Positions 23,709 to 36,023 of a DNA stretch of 64,000 nt are shown piece by piece (the stretch's first letter is position 1; every line of letters starts with the position of its first letter). Made by a program: the position numbers and the translations under genes. Source of the DNA: Fennellomyces sp. T-0311 (taxonomy: Eukaryota > Mucoromycota > Mucoromycetes > Mucorales > Lichtheimiaceae); the NCBI GenBank assembly GCA_025266875.1, contig JALLLT010000008.1, positions 372,001 through 436,000 on the forward strand, given 5' to 3'. The notes beneath the pieces are model-generated. The model worked only from the letters and a program-made list of their open reading frames with translations. It was not told the origin of the DNA and did no database searches.

Positions 23709-26104
23709 TTACAGTAGCACGTCTTCACCTTTCCAGATCTTGACATAGCACACTTCAACATCTAATCCAAGACCCGATAATGTATCCACCCACGCCTTTT
23801 GCGTTTCAGAAAGTTTATCCCCGGGTCCCTTGACTATGTATCAATAAAGTTAGTAAGCCAAACTGTATTGACCCTGAAAGCTTTCTTGCCTTCGATAAAG
23901 AGACACTTCTTGAATGTATAGTTCCAGCAGCTTTTGTTGTATGTTAGGACAAAACCTTTGACCTATGGGAAATGTATTCCACATACCATAAATCAGGAAG
24001 GCCACTTCTACGCTGACCGAATTCCTGCGCCAACAACCTACATAAAGATGATAACACCGTCGCTCCCATACACTAATAAGGATAATCGATAAGCACAAAT
24101 AATAATAATAAAAAAAAAGCAAACAAAAAAAACCGTTGCTATACCTCGGCTAGCTCTAGTAGTTCTTGAAGTGTATAATCCCAATGAACACCAACGCATA
24201 CAGTTTGGCGTGGACGTTCGCGTTCATCAACACGCGTGATGAGTTCCACGAATTTACCCTCTTCGATATGTCCGATTCGGGCGTTGATCAAACTCACACG
24301 TCCTGGTATAAAAAAAAAAGGTACTTAGTGATTGTGCAACCGTGCCAAGACCCATAAAAAAGCCTTACCTCCATAGAAAGCATCTGATTCCAAATCAAGC
24401 GGTGCGGTCTGATATGGTGTTTCAAATACACCATCCATCGGTGCAAACACAATATCCCAGAATAACATCATAAACAACATGGATATCATTCCACCTTCAG
24501 TATGATGTCCATTGTATCCTTGTCTGCGTTTGTAGTAATCCAATGCCAGAGCTTCAACTGAGCACTCAGATCCATCATTTGCTCGCCAAATTGCTTTCAT
24601 TCCCGGTACCGAATCTGATATTCGTTCACCATAAATAATACGTTCTTTTGCTTTCCGCAATTTCAAATAAGTAAAATCCAATTGTTCACGTTTTGGTATG
24701 GCAAGTTCACGTTCAAGTCGATGAATCCGTCGATGAAGTCTATGAAGATCAACTAGTGTTTTTTTTAGTATTCAAATGACTCTAGAACAAACCCAAAAAC
24801 ATTTACCGGGGCGTACGGTCGGATCCTGAATGCCTTGAACACACGTGGCAAGCGCTTGCTTTTTTGCTTTGCGATCTGCTTGCTTGCTTTGGACCAAAGC
24901 TAGACGGTCGTACCAATACCCTCGTTTCGCTAATCTGTACACTTTCTGATTGAGTAATTTGCGTAACATAATGGCCTCCAATTCGTATTCATGTAATTTC
25001 GCAAGCACTTGTGTTCCATGGTCCAAGAGCCTCGTATACACGCGACATGCTTCAAATTGTCGCATCACTTTGGAGCTATCCACTTGCTTCAACATATCCT
25101 CCCAAAGCCCAACACAATTCTCGCAAAGTTCCCAAGCATTGGCAAGTTCTTCTTGTTGTTCAAATTGACGCTCGATTTGTAATGCTTGTTCGTATGCAAG
25201 TAACTCGTCCCGTGATGTCCACACTTGTGTCGTACGGCATGTTACGTATTCAGGATAGTTTCGTCGGCTGATCCTTGCTAATATGGAAGTGACCATGGGG
25301 TTTTCTTCTTCAAGGGTCGTGAGACGGTAATAGACAAGTCGCACGCGAAGGAATAGAGCATGTACATCAGCATCCAGCAGTATACAGGATCCAACGCGTC
25401 GACGGATCTCGGTGGCGCTAAATTGTGTTCTGATCATTGCTAGGTAACCCGCCCTCTTTGCCAGTTTGTTAATCTCCTTGGATACACTGCATATATTTAC
25501 ATTTACATTGTTTGCTTTCCCAGGTGAAATCGCTTTGAGTTCATCCACCGTCAACAGATCCAACGCATCGTCAATAGGTATTTCTTCAGACGTGGCTAGT
25601 CCGTGTCTACGTAGTTGTTGTGCAGCTGCTTCGAGATCACGAATATGATGGTTGACTTTGAGTTTATCCAGTCGCACCCATCGTCTTTTAGGTCGCATCC
25701 ATAAGCGTACGAAAAGATGTTTGGCTTCCCCTGTTTCTTGCTTATTGACTTTTTGTCTCTCTCAAAAGCACACAGAATCACATACCTTTAATACCCGTCT
25801 TGTAGGCATCAAACACGGAAAGTTCTGAATCCGTGAATAGAAACTCTTCACCGTCAAGTACGGTTGTAAGCATGGTATTGAATTCGTCAGTGTACATTGA
25901 ACTTTCGTAAAATTGTTCCTGAGTTGATTGATCGCGATTTTCTTTGTCCATTTCGGTTGTAACAATCTCTGTATTGACATTTATGACAAGTTGCTTGGTC
26001 TCCGGTACTGTAAAGTACGAATCAAGTTTCTTTTGTCCAGTGTCATGGGTCGATTTAAGCTTTTTTGATCGATGAACATTACTGCTGCGCGGTGTTGTTG
26101 CCAT
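23709..26104 (-). CDS. fan1: Fan1-type structure-specific nuclease
   Basis: Seven exons (26104-25786, 25730-24807, 24752-24369, 24302-24145, 24072-23987, 23930-23890, 23833-23709) join in phase to 678 residues. Residues 24-31 read QKKLDSYF, a textbook PCNA-interacting (PIP) motif; no UBZ finger is seen. Exon 2 gives LFVRLWMRPKRRWVRLDKL, a SAP-like helix pair (LRRHGLATSEEIPIDDALDL), and the middle TPR-type region. The C-terminal VRR-NUC domain has EGGMISMLFMMLFWDIVF, GLPDL and IEVKGPGDKLSE, with the catalytic D and E-x-K all present. Fan1 cleaves 5' flaps and unhooks DNA crosslinks. The last intron has a GC donor (GAAG|GCAAGA) and splits the catalytic EVK. The overall length fits fungal homologues lacking a UBZ domain. 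Confidence 0.92.
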
Positions 26105-27339
26105 AGAAAGAAAATATATTCCGCTCCATTGTTGTTTCGGTAGGACAAAGAAAAATCAAGGAAAGCACCGTACTACGACACTGTAAGAAAAAAAAAACCA
26201 TTCCATTTTTCAGTGGCAATAACGCCACCCTGAAGACAGCTTTCATAAACCTGAACGATGTCATGCAGATAAAAAGATCCGATTATTTTCTCCTATTGGC
26301 CGACAGACTGCTTGTTCCCGAATCATTAATCGACACTGTCGAACATATCTGTGTGAGTATCATGCGGGGCCGATGTTACATTTGTCGGTTTTACTTTATT
26401 TGATATTTATTGCCTGTTACAAATATCGCAGCAACCGTGCAGTTGTAATTCAATGTTTCAATTAAAAGGGTCTTCCAGATAAACATAATCTTCAAAAAAT
26501 TGTGTAACTAATTTACTGGTATATGCCAAATGTAGTGTTCATAGAGCGCAATGTTACGCCATCATGTCGTCTTGCGTATATTGCATCGTAGGTCTTAGGT
26601 TAGCATGCACTGCTCGAATGAGTTTCTTTCTCTAGTAACAAGTGGATAATTCAATAGCACCCCACAGCTTTGCATTCTGGATGTGCGCAAGTTCTCGAAA
26701 AGGGATATGAGTATCAGACAAGTATCTTAGATATAGTGCATTGAATCAAAAGGTATTTAATTTGTAGCATTAGGTTACAAAGACCTGCTATAATATAAAA
26801 TTACAAGGAAAAGGAACTAACCTAAGCCTATACCAACGTACATAATGCAAAGTAAACTAAGCTTTATACGTAGCAAAAGGTATATTTATAGTACTTTACT
26901 GTTTGTTTTGAATGCGGTTTGGAAAAAAAGCCAAAGGCAAACAAATAACATCATTTCATGTGTGTTTTGAAGCATCTCTGATAAATTTTTGAGCGTACTG
27001 CGAACTTTTAATATGTGTGTGTCAAACTGTGCAGCTTACATCTATCCTTGAACCGGACATGCACATTTTTGGAGTGGATACATGAGCTCACAAACAGACA
27101 CATCAGTTTTTAACATATCTATACGAAATTTTGAGAGCGCGGGTTAAACTTTCTCGGGCACTTTTGGCCCATATCGCGAAATTAGCGATGCTTTGTCCCA
27201 TTTCTACCTAAAGCCCTTGTACTGCGATTTATGCAACAGTCGTTTGAAGGTTTTTTTTTATTTTAGATTGCCTTGTCATACATTATTCATAACTATTCTT
27301 TGAACAATGTAACCACTCATATCTCGAAGATCATAACGC
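26105..27339. other. Spacer upstream of fan1
   Basis: AT-rich, with no supportable gene or repeat. The first 150 bases are the likely fan1 promoter. Confidence 0.4.
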
Positions 27340-27660
27340 TTTGCTATATCATGTACAGTATTAAAGCTATTAGAACTTTGACGTTAACTTCGCTTTTTAA
27401 ATTAGCCAATAACAAAAGATAAGATCTAATTTGAATTTTACACAACATTGATAAAAATATCCACTGCTGTATCATGTTCGATTGCATACCGATGCACACT
27501 CGTGCTCCACCTTTTCCAAGTTGGTCCACGGAAGTTTATCTATTTGATCAACGTTATCACGAGAGGGAAAACGTTCAGGATCGAATGTATCAGGGTCCTT
27601 CCAGATATTGTGATTGTGACGGACCTATTGCATCAATTCAGAGGTGTATTCAGCCCGATA
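27340..27660 (-). pseudogene. Cytochrome P450 relic (haem-binding end only)
   Basis: The minus strand gives NIWKDPDTFDPERFPSR, then DNVDQIDKLPW, then in another frame GKGGARVCIGMQ, the haem-ligand loop with its cysteine. These match the last third of the two intact P450s in the window (KNPDVFDPERFAPGG; IDGMPW; GARQCIGMNF). A frameshift lies between the PERF block and the haem loop, and no N-terminal exons or I-helix are visible, so this is a dead, truncated third copy on the same strand as the 9.7 kb gene. Confidence 0.75.
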
Positions 27661-28442
27661 AGCACTTCAAATCACAGAGCATGCAAAGATATTTAAAAGG
27701 GTGTTAATTTTTGAAGCGGGCGTGCCAGCTTTTGAGAGTTACCGTCAAAGTTTTAAGCGAGTTATACCCATCAATTTCAGGCACCTTCTTTACTTTTCAG
27801 TTGGTACATAATGCAAAAAGTCGATGTACCTCGTTCCATCTCCTTGTAGTAATATAGACACAGTACCCTAGCCATCTCAAACCTTTTCTTCGGAAAGGTA
27901 CGGTTGCGATGGAAACTGGAAATGCCACCTCGTCGTCGGCGATACCGTCTACTGGGTGATCGCTCGCTGGATTACCACTAGGATAGAAGCACTATCCACC
28001 TTTAAATTAATTATTGAAAGGTTGTTCACACCGCAGCAGGCCAAGTCCTATAAGGGCTGTTGAATAGGATAATTTATCTGTTAGTGGATTCCTGCTTCAG
28101 CTATCAAAATACCAGAATTCGGCATATCCACCTGTGCGACTAGCCGTGTCATTGTTATGACAACTTCTAGTATCAACATTCACAGTAGTATCATACAGTA
28201 AACTATCTTTGTCTGTTCGGGCTATTGTCAATGTCAATTAAGATGTGTCAGATTTCAGTGCGATCCAAACTGTCCAAACTATGGTACTCGAGCTCACAAT
28301 GTAAAAATGGAGCACACGAAGCGAAGAGAGCACTCACATATAAGAGGCTCATAGCAAAGCTGCGTGATGGTGACACAAGCGTGGTGTCCAAGTTTAACTT
28401 TTTCGGAATTATGGGCAGGTCCGCAACTCAACTGCTTTCCCC
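27661..28442. other. Spacer before the second F-box gene
   Basis: No supportable gene. It may include unrecognisable upstream remains of the P450 relic. Confidence 0.35.
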
Positions 28443-30633
28443 ATGACAACAGACAATTGCACCAACGCTGTTCCAGATATTGCAAGCCAGAAACAGCTAG
28501 GATTTATTACCGCATTGCCAAGCGACATTGTGTTGGAGATCTTCTCTTACCTGAACAGGCAAGATTGTCTTACTTGCATGACCGTCTCCCACGATTGGGA
28601 CAATGCAGTTCCACAGTATACACAAGAGCTATGGACGGAGCTAAAGCTTGACACGCGCGATATATACAGGAGTTATCGGCGCCGTGAACGATGTTTGGGG
28701 AGCCACGTGAAACGTGTCGTTCTTGAATCCTCTTCAAAGATGTCAAGCGAAGAAAAAGATCTGTGCATGTTAATGCAGCGACTTTTGGATTCGGGATGCA
28801 CTGAGATAAAACAACTTGGTAAGATGAATAATTGAAAGTAGTCTCGACAATTTCTGATAGCGTATATTAAGAGATTTTACAATGGCACATAATCGGTCGA
28901 GATACATTCATTGCAGTGATAAAGAAACTCGCGCCATGCTTGACACACTTGATATTGACAGTGGGACAATCCGACATTCCATTGCCACATCTATTGTACG
29001 CATGCCCAAAGCTTATTCACGTTACTGGAGAGCGCATGAGCTTCACTTCAAATGATAGCACAACAGCCAAACAGAGTCCACCCTCACTAATCAAGACACC
29101 AATCAATTGCTACACAAATATCAGATACCTATTCTTGGATGTTGCTATGGATGCTGAACAATTTGAATTTGTCCTGAAAAACTGTCCTGACTTGCGCTGC
29201 TTTGTTGGCGGAAGTCAACCTTCCGACTGGTTTTTTCCAAGTTCTGTTTCCGTTGATCTCGATTCCTTCTTTTCATGGTGTCCAAGAATTACTTATCTGG
29301 CAATACATTTCACCCACAAGATGTTTGGCAAGCAACATGATCCCATTGTCTACACTAGCGATGATCAGACTGGACTTCGATTACTCGAAATCGCCGATAT
29401 TTATCCGCTCGATCAAGTAAAACGACATCTAGCAAGTAGCCAGAACACCCTGGAATTTTTATCCATTTACAGGCAAAACCTTTCAAATGACTGGTCATTT
29501 ATATTCCAATCGCTACAATTCCCAAAGCTGCATACCGTCGGTATCCATCACATTAATTTTGACGAATACTCTCTCGTTGCTTTGCTCAATCATTGTCCTT
29601 CTCTTGTGAGGCTTGACTTGGATTGTCCGAATTTGACTCTTAATTCGACTGCCGTCCGGACCCTTGACTCGATGTTCTGCTTACGTTTTTTCCACTGCAG
29701 CTCTATCTTTAACGCAAAACTTTCACTGCTGGAGCTACTCGAGCGATTCCCTGCCCTAGAAAATCTAAGCATTCAAGGATCTCAATTGTCACCGAGAGTA
29801 CGTAATGACAACTTCTTATACCCTCGGCAGCTAAGTTATCTGAAGCTATCTGGACTTACTTGGGACTATAACGGTATCGAAGACGCGGACAAAGAAGCAA
29901 CAGTCGCTCGCTTTCTAGAAAGGCTAACCTGTAGTTCAAAACTGGAAACCTTTCTTCTTTTGGATAGTGTAAATCTTGGATCACTGCAAATAATTATTGG
30001 TGAATTTTGGTGAATAATTTTTCGAAGTGGTTAAACATAAGTTTTTTAACCGCTTAAGTTACTAAAAATGGCAGTACAAGTGGTTAAAAAGCTTATGTTT
30101 AACCACTTTTAACCATCAAAATTATTTGCAGTGGATACCAATCAATATGTACAATTGCCGTCGTACCGACATTGAGAGAGCTTTGTGTGTCTCTCGATCC
30201 TACGATGCAAGATAGTGAGCTTTTGACATTTTTCCAGTTACTCGCGAATACTGCCATCGAGGAATTGACAATCCACAATTCCAAGAGCCTGACTTTTGCG
30301 CTACTCGACACTCTGTCCGGATTTCCACTGCTTAACAGGCTTGTTGTATTCAGAAATTTATCTGATCTATCCGCTACTGTACTAGTCAGCAAAACGGGAT
30401 TATAACAGGTGCTAAGCAAAACACCGAGCTTAATTGACATCACTTTTATTGCTATCACTATCGACGAGGACGAAGAAGCATTCTCGTCACGTGATCAGAT
30501 AATATATGATCTGGTAAACCAACAAACACCCCATCCAAGAATTTCTGGTTCTGAACGTTGGGAAGGGCGAGTTAAACGTTACTTTTATAGCGAAATGCTA
30601 TGTGATATCTTTATAAAGCGTGTAGTGAACTAG
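28443..30633 (+). pseudogene. F-box/LRR protein gene, carrying a MITE and a nonsense codon
   Basis: Exon 1 (28443-28818) encodes an F-box at residues 27-60 or so (LPSDIVLEIFSYLNRQDCL); exon 2 starts at 28917 in phase. LRR-type segments follow (LPHLLYACPKLIHV, FVLKNCPDLRCFVG, ALLNHCPSLVRLDLDCPNLT). At 29982-30133 a MITE interrupts DSVNLG / YQSICTIAVV. Splicing from 30010 to 30131 would restore the frame with a few added residues. A later in-frame TAA at 30403-30405 (after LVSKTGL) precedes 75 more homologous codons. It would act as a substrate receptor of an SCF ubiquitin ligase if functional, but the nonsense codon makes a shortened product or a pseudogene likely. A solo LTR follows 32 bases after the stop. 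Confidence 0.8.
29982..30133 (+). mobile_element. MITE, copy 2 (CACTG ends, GAT target duplication)
   Basis: A 152-base element with ends CACTGCAAATAAT and ATTATTTGCAGTG, flanked by GAT on both sides (29979-29981 and 30134-30136). The inside is a near-palindrome of GGTTAAACATAAG units. The empty site reads through as the codons for VNLGYQSIC, so the insertion is directly visible. CACTG ends plus 3-base duplications suit CACTA-type transposons (inference). It contains GTGAAT at 30010 and TTTGCAG at 30125-30131, which act as plausible splice sites. Confidence 0.85.
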
Positions 30634-30665
30634 CATTTTTTATGCGACCGTAAATGACTCGACTT

Positions 30666-31059
30666 TGTGGTATCGCTCAATTGGAAAGCTTCAAATGACG
30701 AGACCAAAAATAAGATAATGTTTTATTGAAGAGAACTACTCTCTATTTATAATGATGATGAGTCGTGACGGAGAAGGTGAATGCTTTTCTATCAGAGCCG
30801 AATCCGTGTTATCGCCGTAATCCCTAATGACCATACTGCCTTATTACGAAGGAGCGGATAATCATGCAGAGACTGAGTTAACGTGAATGGTCCTTCTTGA
30901 AGTCTGAACCCAGATCAAGGTCTCACTGACACACAAGCCAGTGAACAGGCCAATAGATAACTGTGCGGTTGTTGATGTCGAAATAAAGGAACGGATGTAA
31001 CAAAGGCTGAGATGGAAAGGTCTGTAGACAATGGATGACTGGTATGTCAGGATACGACA
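30666..31059 (+). mobile_element. Solo LTR, family A, copy 1
   Basis: 394 bases starting TGTGGTATCG and ending GGATACGACA, flanked by the 5-base duplication GACTT on both sides. It is near-identical to 55080-55473. No internal retrotransposon domain lies next to it, so it is a solo LTR left by recombination. The parent element is not in the window. Confidence 0.9.
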
Positions 31060-31269
31060 GACTTTTCGTTGAACGACTTGCTTTTTTGGGCTGAGAAATT
31101 CAATTGTCAGTTTGCAACTTTATTACGCATCAATACTGACACCCCAGTTGCATACTGAGTTTTGCATTTTTAATAACAGTCGGTATTTTGAAAAATGCCT
31201 TTTTCCGTTCAAGTACAACACAGTTTATTTAGATTTAGCGGCAATCCCAAAAGTTTATAAACACGTATA

Positions 31270-32121
31270 TTACCCGTGGGAACAATCAGGACGACTCTTT
31301 GCGTCATTGAATGATTTGACGCTTTCAGTGTCCTTCTCATTCAAACGCACAATCTTGCTATTGACATCTTGGACGATCAAATTCAAGCACGATTGATAAT
31401 CCTTATCACCACCGCGTGCAATCATGTCAATAAGCATTTTCGTGTTTGCCACAGCTGCCGGATTTGGGATAACAAGTAAACTGATATACTCCTTCGTCTT
31501 TGTATCAAGTTCATCCAAGGTTTCCGTCACACCATTTAGAAACGATTCGGCAGCTTCGTCGGCGGAGACATGTCGTCCTGTCAGTACATAGTCGCTGAAC
31601 CTGTGCTTGCTCACTTGGTTGACTGCTGAAATTGGAACCAACCTTGGCATGAAACCTATTTTTGGTTCAGAGAACGAAAAGTACGCTTCTTCGACTGATA
31701 GACGAATATCCGATGCAAGGATAAGCCCAACACCAGCTCCAATGGCAGGTCCATTGATACGGGCAATCACAGCCTTTGGAAAACTGTTCAGCATCTCTAT
31801 TAATTGGCTTCCTTTGTCGGAGAACCACTTAAGACGCTGAGTGATAGATTCTGCTGGGGACCATATGTCGTCAGAAATGTCAAGTCCAGTACAGAAATCT
31901 TCACCGGAACCCGTAATAACAAGAGCACGTATGCTAGTGTCGTCAGCAATCTTTGGTAGATAATCGAGGAATATCTCCACCATAGCTGGGGTCAGTGAGT
32001 TTCCTTTGTTTGGTCGATTAAGTATCATTGTTGCGATATTCTCGCTGTAGACCAATACGACTTCTTCATCAATTGACAACATGAGGAATTCAAATGTAGA
32101 AAAGGGGATCAAAGCAACCAA
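31270..32121 (-). CDS. Enoyl-CoA hydratase/isomerase family protein
   Basis: A single open frame of 283 residues on the minus strand. A second ATG at residue 14 (MLSIDEEVV) could be the real start. The crotonase fold is clear: ATMILNRPNKGNSLTPAM, then ALVITGSGEDFCTGLDI (first oxyanion-hole segment), ARINGPAIGAGVGLILASDI (second), and EPKIGFMPR. Such enzymes hydrate or isomerise enoyl-CoA intermediates of fatty-acid oxidation in peroxisomes or mitochondria. The C-terminus (SHG) is not a peroxisomal PTS1 signal, so location is open; a delta-3,2 isomerase is as likely as a hydratase. A decayed tandem copy lies directly upstream on the same strand. Confidence 0.85.
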   Translation of the reverse strand: MVALIPFSTFEFLMLSIDEEVVLVYSENIATMILNRPNKGNSLTPAMVEIFLDYLPKIADDTSIRALVITGSGEDFCTGLDISDDIWSPAESITQRLKWFSDKGSQLIEMLNSFPKAVIARINGPAIGAGVGLILASDIRLSVEEAYFSFSEPKIGFMPRLVPISAVNQVSKHRFSDYVLTGRHVSADEAAESFLNGVTETLDELDTKTKEYISLLVIPNPAAVANTKMLIDMIARGGDKDYQSCLNLIVQDVNSKIVRLNEKDTESVKSFNDAKSRPDCSHG

Positions 32122-32499
32122 ATGTCTTTGTTTCTAGCATTATATACTACTATTTTTTGGCAGTCCCGAGTGACAACAGCAGTAATTGGGTGTTTGGAGC
32201 TTGAAACCATATTCTGATGCTGTTGGGAACAACAGATAAACACACAACCAAAAAGCGTATTGCTGTACTCCTATAGCGTAAAACTGTTATATGTCCAGCG
32301 CACTGCAAAAGTATACGTATGTAGACTTTAAAGAATAGTTAGCGCATTTGATAGAAACAATGGAAGTCATCTACTCTAAAGCTTTGCTCCAGTAATTTAG
32401 TTCCCATGGATGTCGGAGCTCTTTTGCTTACTACCATTAACTGACTGTATGCCGTCCGTTGCTTCGTGCCGTTCCTTCACGTCGTTGCATCACTCTTTC
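32122..32499. other. Spacer between the two hydratase copies
   Basis: 378 bases without coding signal. The promoter of the live hydratase gene should lie here. Confidence 0.4.
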
Positions 32500-33199
32500 A
32501 TTGATGCCCTAGATAGTCAATAGCACACACGGGTTGATCATTCTTGTCATCACCATTCGCAATACATCAATAAGCTTTTTTGTATCCGTGACTACACGAG
32601 ATGACGCATCATCGACCATATCAGTACATCATTTGACTCTTCTATCCAGAGCAGCACCTGATGCTTCCACAGTGTTCAAAAAGTTTCAGCAGCTTCAAAT
32701 ATGGGAACACGCTGGCAGTCAATACCTACTCCATCACCTTGTGCTTTCCAAGCTAATTTACCGTGGAAGGAGGTACGAAATTTGGAAAAAAAAGTCTTGA
32801 GGTACTTCTAGGAACGCAAAATATGCAGTACGGATTGCATAACGGATATCAGATACGAAGACATATAAAAGCCCACCTCCCAAAGCTGGACCATTGGTAG
32901 GAGTAATCATGGGTTTTTGAATATGTTACAATTGTTGGAAAACCATTCCAAGCGCTGCATAATCGGTTCATTGGTCTGCAGATATGGCCTGACAAGCCGA
33001 AACCAGTACAAAAGTACTTGCCAACAGCGGTAAACGCGAGCACTCGTACATCGGGATCGGTAACCAAACCTGGACGAACCTTGGAAAGATACTCCATAAT
33101 GGCAAATGTTGTAGAATTCCCTTTATGGGGTTGATTGAATGCTACGGTTGTGACATGATTGATGATGGCTGTGATATCTTCTTCATCGCTGGCAGACAT
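32500..33199 (-). pseudogene. Decayed tandem copy of the enoyl-CoA hydratase gene
   Basis: From 33199 the frame reads MSASDEEDITAIINHVTTVA and then FNQPHKGNSTTFAIMEYL and FTAVGKYFCTGFGLSG, clearly related to the 31.3 kb gene (NRPNKGNSLTPAM; GSGEDFCTGLDI). After about 110 residues the frame breaks. Pieces of the rest occur in other frames with stops (YVFVSDIRYA near 32860; TDTKKLIDVLRMVMTR near 32560, matching ANTKMLIDMIARGGD). The downstream limit is approximate. It is a dead duplicate. Confidence 0.75.
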
Positions 33200-36023
33200 T
33201 GCGACTTAATATTAACATACGACGTCAAAATACTCAAAGAGAGCTCTCAATATAAATCTACAATCTCTTAAAAGGTATAAATACCATACGTTGCCATGAG
33301 TAAAGACTTGCTAGAAAGATAGATGAGTGGAGAGGATAAAAGAAAGTACGCAGGAGCCAATATTTGCCTCTTAAAGCTAGATACATGACAAGGTTTTTGA
33401 ATTTACAGTATTCCACATGACCGTACATTCTACCCGTTTAGCTTTCTTTGAGGATATGATTTACATACGTGCCGTATGTTCCAATCGCAACTGGGTTTTA
33501 TAGGAAGGTCAGTAATATTATTCTACACGACGTTATATACATACAGCATATCTGGAGCCGATCGACCGAAATCAAGATTCAATACTTGAACTATAAAATT
33601 ACACATAGAGAGCCGTACGGACAATTGAGTGTGCAGATGTGAATTGAACCCCTGAAAGTAGATAACCACGTACCGAAACCTTTGCAATTTTGCTTTCGTA
33701 TCTAAACAAGTATGATAGTGTACAAAAGCATTATGATGTTGGAAGTAGCTCCTTGACAAGTAACAACAGGGAGTTTGGTGACGATATGCGAAGGATAATA
33801 TATTTCAAATCGACCTTCGCACTAGATTTGTTCAATTTTGTACTATTCATGATGTATCCTTCTTCAAAAGTTAAAAACCGGGATCATGCACTAGCTATAA
33901 AGCAAAAACACTGATGCCTAGCACTTTTTCGGCATAAGTGACCAACTCTTTATGTGAATATTCTCATATAAATATCCTACTACTTATGGTATGCCTCTGT
34001 GCTTAGCATATCCTTGCTTGTATCACGTGTGGGATCTTTAGTACGTATGTGAACAGAATTTTTAGATGCAACGACTATCGGAAAATAAAGTGAACCAAAA
34101 GAAAAGTAATGCTCATTGTGCAATCTAGCCACCCGTACATAGTTATCGTTAGCACATGATAGGAATCTAGTCCAGTATGATACCCTTGACAATAATTTTT
34201 CCGCGATCCTATACCGACCAAATAAAATAGATCACCTATAGGAGCAGGTTAATAAGTATTTCAAATAAAGCTCATACTTTTTCAACTAAAATAGATCACG
34301 GCCAAAGCGTCATTGTGACACCCACAGGCAATCTTTCAACATTACATCTATCAACCTCATTGGACATGCTATCCTTCGCTACAATGACGGACAATGGTCA
34401 GGGTAAAATGCCTTTTGCAGGCTCGTAACCACTTTGTAATACGGCAGATACAAAGCAGAAAGTAAATCACTCGATTTGGGGCTATTCAAAAGGTGACGCA
34501 GCTGGTACACAGGTCAACTCTGTCTAAAAAAAAAGTTGACCGAGTCGCTGCTGAGTTATTCGTAAATGCTAAATCTCATGGAGTTGCTTGGCAAGTGGAA
34601 ACACGTTTCATCATCATAAATCGACTAAAAGTAAACATTTACCTTCCATGAGTAGTAAGATGTCATTGATCAGCCAATGACAGCCATCAGTTGCTGCATA
34701 ATACAGCCACGACAAACAAAAATAGCCATACTTCAAATTTCAAACACCTACTGGATCTGCGCCACACACGTGCTTTTGAAACACTTCAGTGGAGTATAGC
34801 CACGATACCACTGTCAGATTCGTGTATATGCTGCGAATGTGAAGGAATGTATATCCATTGGCGTACTTATAAAATTCAAACTAAAATATATCGAGGCAAT
34901 GTATCAACAGTAGCTACCAAAGAAGCCAAAAATATGCGAACAGAATAGCTGCTTATAATAGGTGTATATAACATGGTACGGGCCGCGGCGAATCCTACGT
35001 AAATCATGTATTTTTTTAGTAGCCAAGGCCTTCCAATAATACCATATTATTACCATATGAAAGCTCTCTGAAAATCATCGTCATTATCACGCTTTTGGGG
35101 TTCATCGATCCTTACCGTGTCGTTACGTAGCACCGTCTCGTTATTTTTAGTATGTTGCATCTAGTACTACACAGGTCGGAGAAAAGGATATCAATGATAG
35201 ACTTGAAAAGCTATAGACTATTCGATGAAAGCTCTCATTATGGATGTTGATTGAAAAAAACACCTAATTTCATAATAATTATCGAAACGACTAATTGCTC
35301 CGCTTCCAATCAAAAAAAGGTTTGAATGTAATCAATCCAGTTACACGAAAATATTCATGTCACCCTGTGGCAAACCTGTTTTTAAAATGTAACTGGCGCC
35401 GTATCGATGTCGCGTATGTACGACGATCGAGAATCGATAGAATTGCTGGTGATTAAGATAGTTATGCGATGGCATTTTTGATTATCAGCGGAACAAGGCA
35501 AGTTCACATACTTTTGGAAGTACTCAATATTGGCTAATATGCAAGTACCATTCTACGTTCTATAATGTTACGTCATCAACGAAGCTTTGTGAAGGGGAGG
35601 GGATACTCCAATTACATAAGGAAGATTTTGATCCATGTCCCCCTGAGACCACTGACACAAGTTCCGCTCTATCCAACCCAGCAAGGCTAATTTTCAACGA
35701 TAGGTATACTTTACAACTATAAATCAAGATAAATGTTTACGCGATTAAGTAAAGGCGATGTACCGAGCGACAGGCTAATAATAAGTCCTGCATGCGAGTT
35801 ACCCCATGCCTCCCTCATATGCAGTATGTAGTGCCAGCTTTGGTCGATCTGGTGTTAGATGGAATGCCCAATATCTCTAAATTCAAGTTGGCTCAGGCGG
35901 TACGAGGAGGCGCAGGCGTAATGATAGGCATGAACTAAAATATAAAGGCCTTTACAAAAATAATAATTGATCCTGAGCGCTTCCACTTTTTTCCCTTTTT
36001 CTCCCAAGAATAGACCCCCTACC
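33200..36023. other. Gene-poor stretch
   Basis: 2.8 kb with only short scattered frames, none with recognisable domains. The end nearest 36.0 kb must carry the promoter of the second P450. Confidence 0.4.
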
